Shown: positions 62,042 to 64,000 of the stretch, piece after piece | Layout: each line of letters opens with the position of its first letter | Numbering within the stretch: position 1 is the stretch's first letter | Source of the DNA: Chalara sp. BL73 | Lineage: Eukaryota; Ascomycota; Leotiomycetes; Helotiales | Assembly (NCBI GenBank): GCA_918026815.1 | Contig: CAKJVC010000003.1 | Span: forward strand, 310,001-374,000 | Reading direction: 5' to 3' | DNA length: 64,000 nucleotides | Made by a program: the position numbers and the translations under genes | Notes under the pieces: model-generated | The model's input: only the letters and a program-made list of their open reading frames with translations | The model's database searches: none | Told to the model about the DNA's origin: nothing

Positions 62042-62403
62042 ATGTGTTATTTACCAGGACAGCTAGTATTTGGCATGGAGTTGGGGTGTGGGCAATTTGC
62101 ATCATGAGCTGAGCTGCCATGACTAACTTTGTGGTAGCTTAGATACTACTACATAGAAAAAATCTGATCTCATAACACACTCCAGAGTTGACTCCAGACT
62201 TGATTCTTTTATATCCTCTATCCCTACACTATTGCTTTCATGACCTAAAACGCCGAGCTGTGTATTAACGGATTTACATATCCTCGAAGCAAAACCACAA
62301 GAAGAAACACTTGCGCAACTGGAGAGACCACCTATGAATTGTTTGCGAATCAAGAAGCCAAGATTGAACGCCTTTAACTTTATATGCTAGCCCTTGTCCC
62401 AAA
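62042..62403. terminator. Convergent 3' flanks of RPS13 and SDC1
   Basis: 362 bp between two stop codons of converging genes. No coding content; both polyadenylation regions must lie here. An AATAAA-like element was not clearly seen. Confidence 0.4.
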
Positions 62404-63011
62404 CTATGTAGTACCTTCCAATTCCTTTGACTTTTGCAACAAATATTCTCCTAGGGCACGTAATGGATCTTTTGGTCTATAAATTAGATCGAGTTAGCGT
62501 AAAATAGTAGCCTCAATTGGATCAACTACGTACTGCTCCTTCGCCAATTGCTTCATTCCCTCCAATAATACTCCAGTAACCTTGGTATTGAGGTATTGCC
62601 GTGTAGGCGCACCATGTGGGGGAGCTTCCTTTGGCATAGTAGAAGGTTCAGGATGCGCTGAAGCAGCTCTGGAGCTCTCGCCGTTCAGGTTGCGCGAAGG
62701 GGTGCCCAATCTAGGAGGCATAGGGCTATGAGAATTTGCTGCGCCGGGAGGAATTGCAGGAGACTGAATGTAGTTTAGCTCTTGAAGAACCAGTAAAACT
62801 GAAGACGTACAGCTGGTCTATCGGGCGCGCTATCGCTCATTAACGTATCGCGGGGTTCAAGGGCTGCTGGTGCTGGGCTTGCAGCAGAGGTTGATGCCGT
62901 TGCAACTTGGTTCTGCATCGCGAGGTTGTATGCGTGCGCTCCTGCACTTATCGCTACATTCTCGGCGGTACTTTCTGGAAGCGATGTTCCTTGGTTAGGA
63001 GTGAATTTCAT
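62404..63011 (-). CDS. SDC1: COMPASS subunit Sdc1 (Dpy-30 motif)
   Basis: Exons 63011-62811, 62763-62534 and 62476-62404 join in frame to 167 residues. The Dpy-30 helix pair is split by the last intron: RQYLNTKVTGVLLEGMKQLA, then after the junction KEQPKDPLRALGEYLLQKSK. This motif dimerises and binds the Ash2/Bre2 subunit of the Set1 H3K4 methyltransferase complex. The N-terminal 110 residues are Ala/Ser/Pro-rich and disordered. A second ATG 48 bases upstream (63059) is in frame; I prefer 63011 for its better context (caacaATG). The introns have GTACGT donors, with acceptors TTCAG and TATAG. Confidence 0.88.
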
Positions 63012-63268
63012 TGTTGCTGTCGTCTCTCGTTGAACGGTAAATTTCGCCGTCAGGTACATTCACGAATATCGACACCAAGCTCTTGACAAAGCTGTATCAC
63101 GTGCTCTCGCGACCCCTTGTCCTCGCCGCTAGACGCGTTCCAACTTGCATAAGATTCTCAAGTCACCTACAACCCGATGATCTCAAGCAAGTTGAAAATA
63201 TCTCTAAGAAATATATCTGGTCATGAACTATTTTTTAAGGCTCCAACCTAAAGTATTCCCAAAGGACA
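63012..63268. promoter_or_regulatory. Bidirectional promoter region, SDC1 / FAN1
   Basis: 257 bp between divergent starts (slightly less if SDC1 begins at 63059). Contains a CACGTG hexamer (tatCACGTGctc) near 63100. Confidence 0.55.
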
Positions 63269-64000
63269 ATGGTGGGAAGGAAAATTCAACACCCATCTTC
63301 GACGAATTTTCATGATGATTCGCATCCTGCTAAGCGTCTGAAATTATATGAAAGCACGGATGGTGAAGACGTATTAGATAATTCAGGAGATGAGCGTCTT
63401 GCCAACGTAGCAAACAGGTTTAGAAATGAGATTCTTGACTCCGGCGCTCAAAGCGATATTGGGGACAATGAAAACGCAATACTGCAGCCTACAGACTTAG
63501 AAAGTACTCTTCCACCAATGAAAACTGATGAAGAAGCTATTCAAGAATATGAGGCAATGCGAGCTGCTGAGCTAGATACTCATGAAGGTGTGAGAGATCG
63601 CCTTAATCATCGAAGATGGATTAAGGGGAAAAGCTCCATTTATGTCGATGCATTCAATCTGGCTCTTGAAACTGTCCTTGAGGATGAAGTCCACCTATTT
63701 GATGAGAAAGAGCTGGAGGTTTTCAAGCAGTGGAAACTACTGGAATACGAGGCCCAATACTTGTAAGTTATATATATTGTTATGGACATGAACTCAAATG
63801 TTGTGCTTTTTGATTGTTTTATTTGAGAAGTGAAGCGGGGAAATGTCACTGGATATCTTGAAGTTTATGCCTAACTAAAGAATGAAGCTAACTTTAGCCC
63901 AGGTATGTTCGTCTATTTCTCAGGAAAACTTCTGCATGGCATCGTATAAATAGCCTGAAGTACTTCAGCGATATTGCAGATATTCCCAGCGCGGCAAGCA
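63269..64000 (+). CDS. FAN1: FAN1 (Fanconi-associated nuclease) homologue, 5' part, cut by window end
   Basis: The start MVGRKIQHPSSTNFHDDSHP opens a disordered acidic region. From residue 110 the sequence matches the fungal FAN1 pattern I recall: KSSIYVDAFNLALETVLEDE, HLFDEKELEVFKQWKLLEYE. The first exon ends at about 63763 (TT|GTAAGT) and the next begins near 63904, giving YVRLFLRKTSAWHRINSLKY and running to the window edge. FAN1 is a VRR_NUC-domain structure-specific nuclease for interstrand crosslink repair; the nuclease domain lies beyond 64000. Confidence 0.85.

Noticed and set aside
1..64000. Search by eye for CRISPR arrays, bacterial insertion sequences and biosynthetic clusters
   Set aside because: None seen; the window is fungal housekeeping and structural genes, with no polyketide or peptide synthetase.

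Overview
The window reads as nuclear DNA of a filamentous ascomycete (Pezizomycotina). Genes have several short introns (mostly about 48-100 nt) with GT..AG borders and CTAAC/CTAAT branch sites. It carries a leashin-like giant 'involucrin repeat' protein, a gene type restricted to Woronin-body fungi. The CorA-like fragment and several proteins remind me of Leotiomycetes, but that placement is a low-confidence impression from memory.

Layout. 1-24326 is dominated by one giant minus-strand gene (24326 to 6560, about 5,900 residues if frame breaks are bridged), probably the Woronin-body tether leashin. Its middle and 3' part (7968-13254) is repeated almost identically at 1-5279, so the window starts inside a second, truncated copy. 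The layout fits a tandem duplication with a unit of about 7.97 kb, or an assembly artefact. The copies differ by about a dozen one-base indels, nearly all in homopolymers, and one substitution; at each indel exactly one copy keeps the frame. 25045-30457 (-) is a full ABCB multidrug transporter with many introns and a 10-nt microexon. 30458-33460 is a long gene-free stretch that ends as the upstream region of a flavin-carrier/TRP-like membrane protein (33461-35762, +). A BTB protein (about 36794-38429, +) follows. 39419-44895 (-) is a three-exon Sgs1/BLM/QDE-3 type RecQ helicase. 46199-47033 (-) is the membrane-anchored SNase-like nuclease Lcl3. 48006-49115 (-) is an unrecognised protein and 50573-51688 (+) a secreted, probably GPI-anchored protein.

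51689-56347 is AT-rich, gene-poor DNA with a decayed CorA-like gene on the minus strand. The right end is dense with housekeeping genes: OGG1 8-oxoguanine glycosylase (56348-57830, -), U2AF large subunit (58082-60068, +), a decayed unknown ORF (60361-60772, -), ribosomal protein uS15/S13 (61352-62041, +), the COMPASS subunit Sdc1/Dpy-30 (62404-63011, -) and the 5' end of the FAN1 nuclease (63269 to the window end, +). OGG1/U2AF65 and Sdc1/FAN1 are divergent pairs with promoter regions of about 250 bp. RecQ, OGG1 and FAN1 act in genome maintenance, but nothing shows that their proximity is functional.

Exon joins were worked out by eye from splice signals, phase and family resemblance. No search or alignment was run.
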